NCBI GenBank assembly: GCA_020722945.1
Contig: DYJV01000032.1
Span: 8,485 to 26,510, forward strand
Reading direction: 5' to 3'
From: Candidatus Methylomirabilis sp.
GTDB lineage: Bacteria > DYJV01
Length of the DNA stretch: 18,026 bases
Part shown: piece after piece, positions 1 to 6,266 of the stretch
How the letters are laid out: each line of letters starts with the position of its first letter
Position numbering within the stretch: position 1 is the stretch's first letter
Notes under the pieces: model-generated
The model's database searches: none
Seen by the model: the letters and a program-made list of their open reading frames with translations, nothing else
What the model was told of the DNA's origin: nothing
Translations under genes and position numbers: made by a program

Positions 1-80
1 GGCGGGGTGGTCGTTCTTTTCTCTATCTTTTTGTTTTTATTTCTTTCTTCTTTTTTTATTTTTAATTTTTATTTTTCTCC
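1..80. repeat. Left-edge repeat copy with polypyrimidine tract
   Basis: Bases 3-12 read CGGGGTGGTC, the exact reverse complement of 18010-18019 at the other edge. On its inner side is a tract of about 65 bases (13-78) that is nearly all T and C on the plus strand. The right edge has the same layout in inverted orientation. This looks like the end of a dispersed palindromic intergenic element cut by the window boundary. No ORF here is credible because the composition is low-complexity. Confidence 0.5.
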
Positions 81-93
81 CAGTCTTTAGCCC

Positions 94-115
94 GGTGGCT
101 GAGTTGTATCGAAGC
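94..115. repeat. Degenerate intergenic palindrome (CTGAG...TCGAAG type)
   Basis: GGTGGCTGAGTTGTATCGAAGC runs over these positions and is GC-rich compared with its surroundings. It resembles the widespread small intergenic palindrome with core CTGAGCTTGTCGAAG, but the outer arms no longer match well. It lies next to the left-edge repeat. The family resemblance is from memory and cannot be confirmed here. The remaining DNA up to ridA (116-221) is AT-rich and shows no gene. Confidence 0.3.
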
Positions 116-221
116 GCGTCACTCTGTTTGTTGGAATAGACAAAAATATAGTTTGTAATTATAATTTAAATTTTGACAATTAAAATTGAATCACTACCTA
201 CTATTGAATGATTTTTTAAAA

Positions 222-599
222 TTAATCCTTTACACATACAGCTTCTATCTCAATTTCAGCACCCTTAGGTAAATTACTGACTTCAACAACAGCACGGCTC
301 GGTTTATATTCTTTAAAAAATTTAGAGTAAACATTATTAACTTTCTCAAAATTTCCTATATTTTTTAGAAAAACAGTAACTTTTGCTACATTTTTCAAAT
401 CAAAGCCAGCATCAGTGATTATGTTACTGAGATTGTTCAATACCAATTCTGTTAACTTTTCGATACTTCCTGTCTGCAATATCCCTGTTGCAGGGTCAAT
501 AGGTATCTGTCCAGAGATAAAAAGGATATTCCCAGCCTTTACAGCTTGACTGTATGGACCTATTGCTTTTGGAGCTCTATCAGTATTAAAGTATTCCAT
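222..599 (-). CDS. ridA: RidA family enamine/imine deaminase
   Basis: A 125-residue protein of the YjgF/YER057c/UK114 (RidA) family, which hydrolyses reactive 2-aminoacrylate-type enamines/imines released by PLP enzymes, giving 2-ketoacids and ammonia in the cytosol as a homotrimer. Visible family marks are GPYSQAV near residues 14-20 (Tyr16), LFISGQIPIDP near 26-36, Arg102 in the SRAVVEV motif (the substrate-carboxylate arginine) and IEIEAV with Glu119 near the C-terminus. Length is typical and the protein looks intact. The ATG is preceded by AAGGAGGTAGT, a strong Shine-Dalgarno. It lies 239 bp downstream of the carboxyltransferase gene in the same direction. It may be read through from that operon or have its own promoter; I saw no convincing promoter in the gap. 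A role in protecting PLP-dependent amino-acid metabolism is inferred from the family. Confidence 0.95.
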   Translation of the reverse strand: MEYFNTDRAPKAIGPYSQAVKAGNILFISGQIPIDPATGILQTGSIEKLTELVLNNLSNIITDAGFDLKNVAKVTVFLKNIGNFEKVNNVYSKFFKEYKPSRAVVEVSNLPKGAEIEIEAVCVKD

Positions 600-734
600 A
601 CTACCTCCTTGAAATTTTTAAATTTTGAGAGCCTCAAATAAATTCAGAATGAAAAGAATTCGTTTATTTTCTACTTTCTCTCTCTTTTTAACTTTCCCAA
701 AGTCTACGGTTACTCTTGGTAGATGATGGGAGTG

Positions 735-770
735 TTGATGGACAATTAACATTAAACATTCAACCATCAA
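735..770. other. Intergenic hairpin in the ridA upstream gap
   Basis: TTGATGG (735-741) and CCATCAA (764-770) are perfect inverted repeats around a 22-base AT-rich loop. A weaker AT-only stem, TTTTAT/ATAAAA, sits at 816-834 just after the carboxyltransferase stop. Neither is followed by a clear T-run on the minus strand, so an intrinsic terminator is not supported. They could be an operator or chance. The rest of the 600-838 gap is AT-rich and without genes. Confidence 0.25.
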
Positions 771-838
771 ATATTTATTTTTTACTATTTCTGTTTACTT
801 TCATCTCTCTCATGGTTTTATAACTCTGATAAAATCTA

Positions 839-2395
839 TTAAAGTGGGATATTTCCAAATTTTATATCTCTTTTCCTTTTTGCTTTATTTTTTAGAAGCT
901 GATAACTGTTTATAACAACTCCCCTCATTTCTCCCGGTTCGATAATATCCTCAACATATGTTACATCTGAAGCAAAAGCAAATGTATCAGAATAATGCTC
1001 TTTATACTCTTTTACTTTTTGAATTTTAAAAGTTTTTTTATCATCAGCGTTATTGATCTCATCTTTATAAAAAAGGTTAACAGCCTGCTCTGCTCCCATT
1101 GCACCTATCTCAGCGTAAGGTAAGGCAAAAACCATATCTGTCCCAAATCCGGGGAGGACACCCATCCCAAGTGCTGCACCACCATAAACTTTTCTGATTA
1201 GTATTGCTATTTTGGGAACATCAGCTTCAGAAAGTGCATAAAGAGTCTTTGCACCATGTCTTATAATAGCGTTGTGTTCTTGATCTTTTCCGGGTAGATA
1301 CCCTGGAGTATCAACAAGGAGGAGGATAGGAATATTAAAATTGTTGCAAAATCTTATGAATCTTGCCTGTTTCCAAGAGCTATTTATAGTCATACATCCC
1401 GCTTTTTCAATAGGTTGATTTGCAACTATTCCGAATGGGTGCCCATTAAATCTTGCAAAGCCTGTTATTATCTCCTTTGCATATTCAGGTTTCACTTCGA
1501 AAAAATCTCCATTGTCAACTATTTCATAGATGACTCTTTTCATATCGTAAGGTTTGGATGGATCGTAAGGGATAATATCTTCAATTTTATCATTTAATCT
1601 ATTAAAATCATCACATTCTGCCAAAATAGGTGGATTTTGGTAACAGTTTGATGGTAAAAATGACAATAATTTTTTTATGTTATCAAAGCAGAGCACTTCA
1701 TTTTCAAACCTCAAATCAGCAACACCTGTTTTCTGTGTATGAACTTTGGAACTTCCTAAATCTTCCATACTAATCTTTTCTCCAGTAACAGACTCAATCA
1801 CTTTTGGACCTGTAATAAACATATGAGATATATTGTCAACCATAAAGATAAAATCTGTCAAAGCTGGTGAGTAGACTGAACCACCTGTGCAATTTCCAAG
1901 TATTGCTGAAATCTGTGGGATTACCCCTGATGCTTTTGTATTCATATAAAATACCACACCAGCATGCTTCTCATCACTAACTCTATAAGGGTCATCACTT
2001 CCTGCAAGTTCAGGTCTTAAAACTCTTGCACCGGGTGAGTCATTTAACCCGATAATTGGAACTTGAAATTTAAGTGCAAACTCATAAATTTTGTATAATT
2101 TTTTACCATGGAAGTAACCTTGTGAGGCGCCAAGGACAGTTACATCATGAGCAAAAGCACAGACCCTTCTTCCATTTACAAGCCCATGTCCAATAACAAT
2201 TCCATCACCTGCTGCACCAATTTTATGCTTTACAAGCATATTAAATTCTTGAAAAGTCCCTTCATCAAAGAGAGCATTTATCCTCTCCCTTGCAGTGAGT
2301 TTCCCCTTGGCATGCTCCTTATCTATCTTATCTTTTCCTCCACCATCTTTTGCAACTCTCTTTATATCTCTTAATCTCTCTATTTTTTCATTCAT
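839..2395 (-). CDS. Acyl-CoA carboxylase carboxyltransferase (beta) subunit, PccB/MmdA-like
   Basis: A 518-residue biotin-dependent carboxyltransferase with two crotonase-like halves. It would move CO2 between carboxybiotin and a short acyl-CoA such as propionyl-CoA/methylmalonyl-CoA in the cytosol. The N-terminal half has KLTARERINALFDEGTF (32-48), LNDSPGAR (117-124) and the oxyanion-hole run NCTGGSVYSP (168-177). The C-terminal half has the second oxyanion loop KVYGGAALGMG (402-412) and EIGAMGAEQAVN (429-440). The tail KFGNIPL is typical of propionyl/methylmalonyl-type subunits. The segment after GAR (124-157) seems longer than in classical PccB, and TGG replaces the usual AGG, so the acyl substrate is uncertain. 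The ATG overlaps the TetR stop by 8 bases, with AAAGGAG 7 bases upstream, so translation is probably coupled. No biotin carboxylase or biotin carrier gene is in the window; those subunits must be encoded elsewhere. Confidence 0.92.
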   Translation of the reverse strand: MNEKIERLRDIKRVAKDGGGKDKIDKEHAKGKLTARERINALFDEGTFQEFNMLVKHKIGAAGDGIVIGHGLVNGRRVCAFAHDVTVLGASQGYFHGKKLYKIYEFALKFQVPIIGLNDSPGARVLRPELAGSDDPYRVSDEKHAGVVFYMNTKASGVIPQISAILGNCTGGSVYSPALTDFIFMVDNISHMFITGPKVIESVTGEKISMEDLGSSKVHTQKTGVADLRFENEVLCFDNIKKLLSFLPSNCYQNPPILAECDDFNRLNDKIEDIIPYDPSKPYDMKRVIYEIVDNGDFFEVKPEYAKEIITGFARFNGHPFGIVANQPIEKAGCMTINSSWKQARFIRFCNNFNIPILLLVDTPGYLPGKDQEHNAIIRHGAKTLYALSEADVPKIAILIRKVYGGAALGMGVLPGFGTDMVFALPYAEIGAMGAEQAVNLFYKDEINNADDKKTFKIQKVKEYKEHYSDTFAFASDVTYVEDIIEPGEMRGVVINSYQLLKNKAKRKRDIKFGNIPL

Positions 2396-2960
2396 TTGTA
2401 ACTCCTTTTAAAATAATCTCTGTAAAATAATTTGCGAGTTGTTCAACCGTTATCCCTTTATTATCTTTAAACCAATTGATAGTGTAATGAACCATTCCAA
2501 AAAATGCAAAAGAGACAACGGGTAGCGGTATATCTTTTAGTTTACCCTCACTCTTCATCTCTTTTAAAATATCGTATATCAGATCTACATATTTCTTCTC
2601 TTTATCTATCAGAATTTTTTTGTAATCACTGTTGAGAAACTGTATATCATTAACGAGAAGTATAAGGTTGTCTTGATTTCCGATATAATATTTGGAGTAG
2701 AAATTAATAATTTCAGTAAATTTCTCTAATATAGTGATATTTTTGCTTTTTATCTTCTCTATACTCACGAAAGCTTTATCCATTGCACTATTCATAATTT
2801 CAAAGAGTATCTCTTCTTTATTTTTGAAGTAGTGGTATATTGTAGCTTTGGTGATACCTGTATTTGCAGCTATCTCTCTCATTGATGAAGCAGTGTAACC
2901 CTTCTTTGCAAAGAGTTTTGAAGCCTGAAGGAGAATTTCTGAATATTTGTTGTTATCCAT
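2388..2960 (-). CDS. TetR/AcrR family transcriptional regulator
   Basis: A 190-residue TetR-type repressor. The N-terminal helix-turn-helix is clear: LFAKKGYTASSMREIAA (about 16-32), TGITKATIYHYFKNKEEI (34-51), with the usual TIYHYF recognition-helix end. The remainder is an all-helical ligand-binding/dimerisation domain with no diagnostic motif. It is embedded between an acyl-CoA dehydrogenase (10 bases upstream) and a carboxyltransferase (8-base overlap), so it most likely senses an acyl-CoA or fatty acid and represses its own operon. The only palindrome of the right kind is at 5782-5797, over the operon promoter. That placement is typical of TetR regulators of fatty-acid or phenylacetate degradation. 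The start is the ATG with GAGG upstream. Ligand and operator assignment are inference. Confidence 0.92.
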   Translation of the reverse strand: MDNNKYSEILLQASKLFAKKGYTASSMREIAANTGITKATIYHYFKNKEEILFEIMNSAMDKAFVSIEKIKSKNITILEKFTEIINFYSKYYIGNQDNLILLVNDIQFLNSDYKKILIDKEKKYVDLIYDILKEMKSEGKLKDIPLPVVSFAFFGMVHYTINWFKDNKGITVEQLANYFTEIILKGVTNE

Positions 2961-2970
2961 TTGAACCTCT

Positions 2971-4122
2971 TTAATACATTGCGTTTATATCAAGTAACTC
3001 TTTGCCAATGGTCAGTTCGTGCATCTCCCGTGTTCCTCCAAGAATATTGCTCAATATTGAATCGAGATAATGGTGAGCAACAGGATACTCGTCTGAACAG
3101 CCGTATGCTCCAAAAATTCTTATAGCTTCTGTTGATGCGTCAACTGCAAGCTCAGTTGATAATAATTTGGCGGCTGAAAGCTCTTTTGCATGTGGAAGTT
3201 TCTTATCTTTAAGTGATGCTGCGTAATAAACTTGAAGTCTTGCAGAGGATAGTCTGATATAAAGTCTTGCAATTTTACTCTGGATCATCTGAAATCCTGC
3301 AAGGGGTTTCCCAAACTGTTTTCTCTCTTTGGAGTATTTGATTGCAGCATCGAGGCAGCTTTGAGCTATGCCAATTCCACCTGCTGACAAAAATAGCCTT
3401 GCAGTATCAATACCTATAAGAGCATTCTGGAGTCCTCTACCAATCTCTCCAATCATGTTCCCCTTTGGAACCTTACAATTTGAAAAATATAGGGTTGCAA
3501 CATCTCCGGCTCTATCACCTATCAGATCACTTCTCTTTGAAGAAAATCCTTCACAATTTTTATCAAGATAGAGTAAAGCCATCCCTTTAGGTCCCAGATT
3601 TTTATCTGTTTGGACAAGAACAATTATAGTATCTGCTATTCCGCCGGCACTTATAAAATTTTTAGTGCCGTTGATAACCCAATGTTCACCGTCAAGCTCT
3701 GCTTTGCACTCTATTGATCTTGCATCACTTCCAGCATTTGGTTCAACAGTGGCTACTGCAATTACCTTCTCCCCTTTACATAAAGGAGTAAGAAGTTTCT
3801 GCTTCTGATCTTCATTGGCAACTTTAAGCAATATTGTGCCTGCAAGTATTCCATGCCCGATAGAGATTAATGTTTGAGTCCAACTTGCTATACTAAGCTG
3901 CTCCCACAAAACAACTGCTGAAAGGTAATCCATACCAGCTCCTCCATACTCTTTTGGAATATGTATCCCTATAAAACCGAGATTTGCCATTTTTTGTATC
4001 AGATCAAAATTTACCTCCCTCCTATTTTCAAAATCTTTTAGGTAAGGGGTCATCTCCTTTTCAGCAAATCTTCTCCCAATCTCTTGAAGCATCTTCTGCT
4101 CTTCATTTAATTCAAAATCCAT
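2971..4122 (-). CDS. Acyl-CoA dehydrogenase family flavoprotein
   Basis: A 383-residue protein of the FAD-dependent acyl-CoA dehydrogenase fold, whose members normally introduce a C2-C3 double bond in acyl-CoA and pass electrons to ETF. Visible marks are FIGIHIPKEYGGAG (50-63), TVEPNAGSDA (125-134, the flavin-binding loop), the middle beta-domain with GTKNFISAG (152-160), the ARLF...GIGIAQ helix (241-253), the KERKQFGKPL motif (265-274) and a C-terminal ILGGTREMHELTIGKELL. Oddly, the catalytic Glu of the usual YEGT motif is Gly362 here. The alternative position used by isovaleryl-CoA dehydrogenases (LER) reads DTAR, with Ala241. So neither canonical base is present, and the reaction may be atypical or use another residue. 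ATG follows GGAG with 6 bases spacing, and the ligase gene ends 68 bases upstream. Family call sure; substrate unknown. Confidence 0.93.
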   Translation of the reverse strand: MDFELNEEQKMLQEIGRRFAEKEMTPYLKDFENRREVNFDLIQKMANLGFIGIHIPKEYGGAGMDYLSAVVLWEQLSIASWTQTLISIGHGILAGTILLKVANEDQKQKLLTPLCKGEKVIAVATVEPNAGSDARSIECKAELDGEHWVINGTKNFISAGGIADTIIVLVQTDKNLGPKGMALLYLDKNCEGFSSKRSDLIGDRAGDVATLYFSNCKVPKGNMIGEIGRGLQNALIGIDTARLFLSAGGIGIAQSCLDAAIKYSKERKQFGKPLAGFQMIQSKIARLYIRLSSARLQVYYAASLKDKKLPHAKELSAAKLLSTELAVDASTEAIRIFGAYGCSDEYPVAHHYLDSILSNILGGTREMHELTIGKELLDINAMY

Positions 4123-4190
4123 CTTCCGCTCCTATTTAAAATTTTTAATATTTATGGGTTATTTGCAGGTCATTCGTAAAAGTTTTAATT

Positions 4191-5753
4191 TTAGATGCTG
4201 CTTTTTAACTCATCTCTTAATTTGAATTTAAGGATTTTTCCACTTGCATTAAGTGGTAAACTCTCTCTAAAAATAATTTTTTTAGGTATTTTGTAACCAG
4301 CAATATAATTTCTGCAGAAATTTTTAATATCATTATCTGTTATCAAACTCCCCTCTCTCTTTACAACAGCGGCAGCAACTATCTCACCCCACGTTTCATC
4401 AGGCAAGCCTACAACTGCTGCCTGCGAGATATCTTTGTGCATATAAAGGATATTTTCAACTTCCGTGGGATAAACATTTTCCCCACCTGTAATAATCATA
4501 TCTTTTTTCCTATCAACAATATAGATAAAACCATCTTCATCAACTTTACATAAATCGAGTGGATAATACCATCCATTTCTGTAAACTTTTTTTGTTTCAT
4601 CCTCTTTTTTCCAGTATCCAAGAGTGTTTCCAAGACTCTTTATCTTTATTTCTCCAATCTCACCTGGGGCAACAGGATTGTCATTGTCATCTACAACAAC
4701 TGTTACAGTATCAACAGCACTCTTGCCAACTGAACCGAGTATTTTAATGTTACCCTTTTTCAAATGTTCATCTATCCATTCAAGTTTGAGAAGATTAGTG
4801 GTGCCTACCGTTTCAGTGGTTCCAAAGAGATGAATAAAGATATTTCCAAATTTCTCTATAGCTTTCTTATATACAGCAACTTTAACTCCTGCACCTGCAA
4901 AGAAAACTTTTTTTAATGATGATAGAGAGTAGTTATCACGATTTGGATAGTCGACTATAAATTGTAACATAGGAGTTGCCAACATCCCTGTGGTGACTTT
5001 ATATTTATCAACAAGCTGAAAAAATAAACCGGGGTCAAACTTGGGCATTACTACTGATCCTGTCCCACTATATACTGCATTTAAAAGAGTTACTTCACCT
5101 GTTGCGTGGAATAGTGGGGAAGCTATAATATTAAAATCATCCTCCACCATTTTAAGCTCTGTGGTCAGACATCTCCCTGCATGATAAAAATTGAGGTGTG
5201 TAACCATACACCCTTTTGGAGTCCCTGTTGTTCCACTTGTATACATAAGTGCAGTAAGATCATCCTCAAAAATTTCAATATTGGGAAAATCTCCACTACT
5301 TTTTTTGATCATATCTTCGTAAAAGTGAAAATTTGTGGGAGTGTGAGCTTTATCCCCAATATAGATAAAATATTTGATAAAATTAAGCTCCCTGCTGATC
5401 TCTTTGTAATGATTAATAAAATCTTCACTTATCATCAAAGCAGAGACTTCGGCATCTTTAAGAATTGTAAGCATTTCAAGTGGAGCAAGTCTGTAATTTA
5501 ACATTACCATGACAAGTCCTGCATTTGAGATAGAAAAGTAGCTCTCGCAACCCTCGATACTATTAAAACTTATAATTCCAACCCTTTCACCTTTTTTAAG
5601 TCCCAAAGAGATAAGAGCATTGCTCATGCGGTTGACTCTGTCAACAAACTCTCTGTATGTGTATCTTCTACTCCCTTCAATGAGGGCAATCTTACCGCTG
5701 CTTCTGTCAAGAGTTTTAAGAAGCATTGTTCTTAAAGTTGAAATAGTTTTCAT
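4191..5753 (-). CDS. Acyl-CoA synthetase (AMP-forming), ANL superfamily
   Basis: A 520-residue adenylate-forming acyl-CoA ligase that would activate a carboxylic acid with ATP and CoA in the cytosol. Motifs in order: the P-loop YTSGTTGTPKG (171-181), LFGTTET (309-315), NGWYYPLDL (393-401), the hinge region VDRKKDMIITGGENVYPTEVE (413-433) and NASGKILK (502-509) with the C-terminal catalytic lysine Lys506. The family's TGD triplet reads PLD, keeping the ribose-binding Asp400 but losing the glycine. Length is normal and no domain is missing. It is the first gene of the acyl-CoA operon, starting at ATG with GGGGG five bases upstream, directly behind the promoter/operator at 5782-5824. With the dehydrogenase and carboxyltransferase downstream it would feed an acyl-CoA into oxidation and carboxylation. 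Chain length or aromatic/branched preference cannot be read from sequence. Confidence 0.93.
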   Translation of the reverse strand: MKTISTLRTMLLKTLDRSSGKIALIEGSRRYTYREFVDRVNRMSNALISLGLKKGERVGIISFNSIEGCESYFSISNAGLVMVMLNYRLAPLEMLTILKDAEVSALMISEDFINHYKEISRELNFIKYFIYIGDKAHTPTNFHFYEDMIKKSSGDFPNIEIFEDDLTALMYTSGTTGTPKGCMVTHLNFYHAGRCLTTELKMVEDDFNIIASPLFHATGEVTLLNAVYSGTGSVVMPKFDPGLFFQLVDKYKVTTGMLATPMLQFIVDYPNRDNYSLSSLKKVFFAGAGVKVAVYKKAIEKFGNIFIHLFGTTETVGTTNLLKLEWIDEHLKKGNIKILGSVGKSAVDTVTVVVDDNDNPVAPGEIGEIKIKSLGNTLGYWKKEDETKKVYRNGWYYPLDLCKVDEDGFIYIVDRKKDMIITGGENVYPTEVENILYMHKDISQAAVVGLPDETWGEIVAAAVVKREGSLITDNDIKNFCRNYIAGYKIPKKIIFRESLPLNASGKILKFKLRDELKSSI

Positions 5754-5781
5754 TAAATCCCCCTACTGTTTTATCTAAATC

Positions 5782-5797
5782 TACCGAACGGTTGGTA
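5782..5797. promoter_or_regulatory. Probable TetR operator palindrome
   Basis: TACCGAACGGTTGGTA matches its own reverse complement at 12 of 16 positions. It resembles the ACCGACCGGTCGGT-type operators of TetR regulators of acyl-CoA and phenylacetate genes. It overlaps the -10 element of the promoter that reads into the acyl-CoA ligase, and the operon encodes a TetR protein. I saw no other copy in the window. Assignment to that TetR is inference. Confidence 0.6.
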
Positions 5798-5824
5798 AAT
5801 AATATTTTTTATTTTATTTGTCAA
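5796..5824 (-). promoter_or_regulatory. Sigma70-type promoter of the acyl-CoA operon
   Basis: On the minus strand a perfect TTGACA (5824-5819) is followed after 17 bases by TATTTA (5801-5796). A closer match, TATTAT, lies three bases upstream of that but at a shorter spacing. The ligase ATG is about 42 bases downstream of the -10. The operator-like palindrome begins at the end of the -10, so bound repressor would block RNA polymerase. Confidence 0.5.
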
Positions 5825-5864
5825 TAGAAATTTTGGTGGTATCTGATTTTTAGTGGTAGTGTTG

Positions 5865-5873
5865 TGGTATAAT
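5865..5873 (+). promoter_or_regulatory. Extended -10 promoter, plus strand
   Basis: TGGTATAAT is a perfect extended -10 element (TGnTATAAT). No good -35 is seen; the best is a TGA-containing stretch near 5843-5848. Expected transcription start is near 5880, running away from the acyl-CoA operon into a 39-codon ORF and an inverted-repeat region. It is the only convincing plus-strand promoter I noticed in the window. Confidence 0.45.
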
Positions 5874-5922
5874 CAATTTTTAGAAATAGTAAAATAAAGA
5901 GTATAATAAACAGAGGATAACT

Positions 5923-6042
5923 ATGAATAGTGAACTTGTCTTCCAACAGGCAGACTTTTATTTATTATGGTTCTTGGGCTACAAGAACTTTGGCTCTGCC
6001 TGTGTGTTCTACCTATGCCTTCCATACGCAAATAAGGGATAA
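5923..6042 (+). CDS. Putative 39-residue hydrophobic small protein
   Basis: I do not recognise this. An ATG at 5923 opens a 39-codon frame ending in TAA at 6040-6042. AGAGGA (5912-5917) gives a Shine-Dalgarno with 5 bases of spacing, and an extended -10 lies about 50 bases upstream. The product is rich in aromatic and hydrophobic residues (segment ADFYLLWFLGYKNFG followed by SACVFYLCLPYA), with two cysteines and a central Lys-Asn, so a short membrane-associated peptide is possible. The frame holds 48 G/C in 120 bases, above the flanking DNA, and uses more C/G-ending codons than the neighbouring genes. It is the only plus-strand frame in the window with promoter and ribosome site. Against coding: two perfect inverted repeats lie inside it, so the same bases may instead form a structured RNA. 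Confidence 0.35.
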   Translation: MNSELVFQQADFYLLWFLGYKNFGSACVFYLCLPYANKG

Positions 6043-6171
6043 GAAAATAGGAACTCAAATCAATAGAGTTTGATTTGAGTAAAGATTTAGGTTTGAAATA
6101 ACCTGCCTACTGTATAACTATGCAATGTGCCTGTCTGTATAGGCAGATTTTAATAAGTTCCTACATAGGTA
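5946..6171 (+). ncRNA. Candidate structured RNA / inverted-repeat island
   Basis: Several perfect inverted repeats cluster here. ACAGGCAGA (5946-5954) pairs with TCTGCCTGT (5995-6003), enclosing the hairpin GTTCTTG/CAAGAAC (5970-5976, 5982-5988). ACTCAAATCA/TGATTTGAGT (6053-6062, 6071-6080) is a 10-bp stem with an 8-base loop. CTGCCTA (6103-6109) pairs with TAGGCAG (6140-6146). TAGGAACT (6048-6055) with AGTTCCTA (6156-6163) and TACCTATG (6010-6017) with CATAGGTA (6164-6171) use adjacent 3' halves. The first part has raised GC content for this genome. The long-range 7-8 bp pairs are expected about once each by chance; the 10-bp hairpin and nested 9-bp stem are less so. Strand is chosen from the upstream plus-strand promoter. 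It matches no tmRNA, SRP RNA, RNase P or 6S signature that I know. Confidence 0.3.
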
Positions 6172-6199
6172 AAATGATTTTGAATTATCTAATAATATC

Positions 6200-6225
6200 A
6201 TTTGTCATAATAATTTTTGACAAAT
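6200..6225. terminator. Possible terminator hairpin between convergent transcripts
   Basis: ATTTGTCA (6200-6207) and TGACAAAT (6218-6225) are perfect 8-bp arms around a 10-base AT loop. The hairpin lies 41 bases past the RND permease stop and after the plus-strand candidate transcript, where a two-way terminator would be expected. The stem is AT-rich and no clean T-run follows on either strand, so support is weak. Confidence 0.3.
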
Positions 6226-6266
6226 TAAAAGTTATCAATACATATTAGAAGGTGAAATGTTCTTTT

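Noticed and set aside
816-834. TTTTAT/ATAAAA hairpin as terminator of the carboxyltransferase gene
   Set aside because: The stem is only six A-T pairs and no T-run follows on the minus strand; such stems are expected often in DNA this AT-rich.
4559-5501. Several plus-strand frames opposite the acyl-CoA ligase
   Set aside because: They are shadows of the strongly supported minus-strand gene, without promoter, ribosome site or recognisable protein features.
5946-6171. CRISPR array or insertion-sequence remnant
   Set aside because: Repeats are not regularly spaced or of constant length, no target duplication or terminal inverted repeats bound the region, and no transposase or cas fragment is visible.
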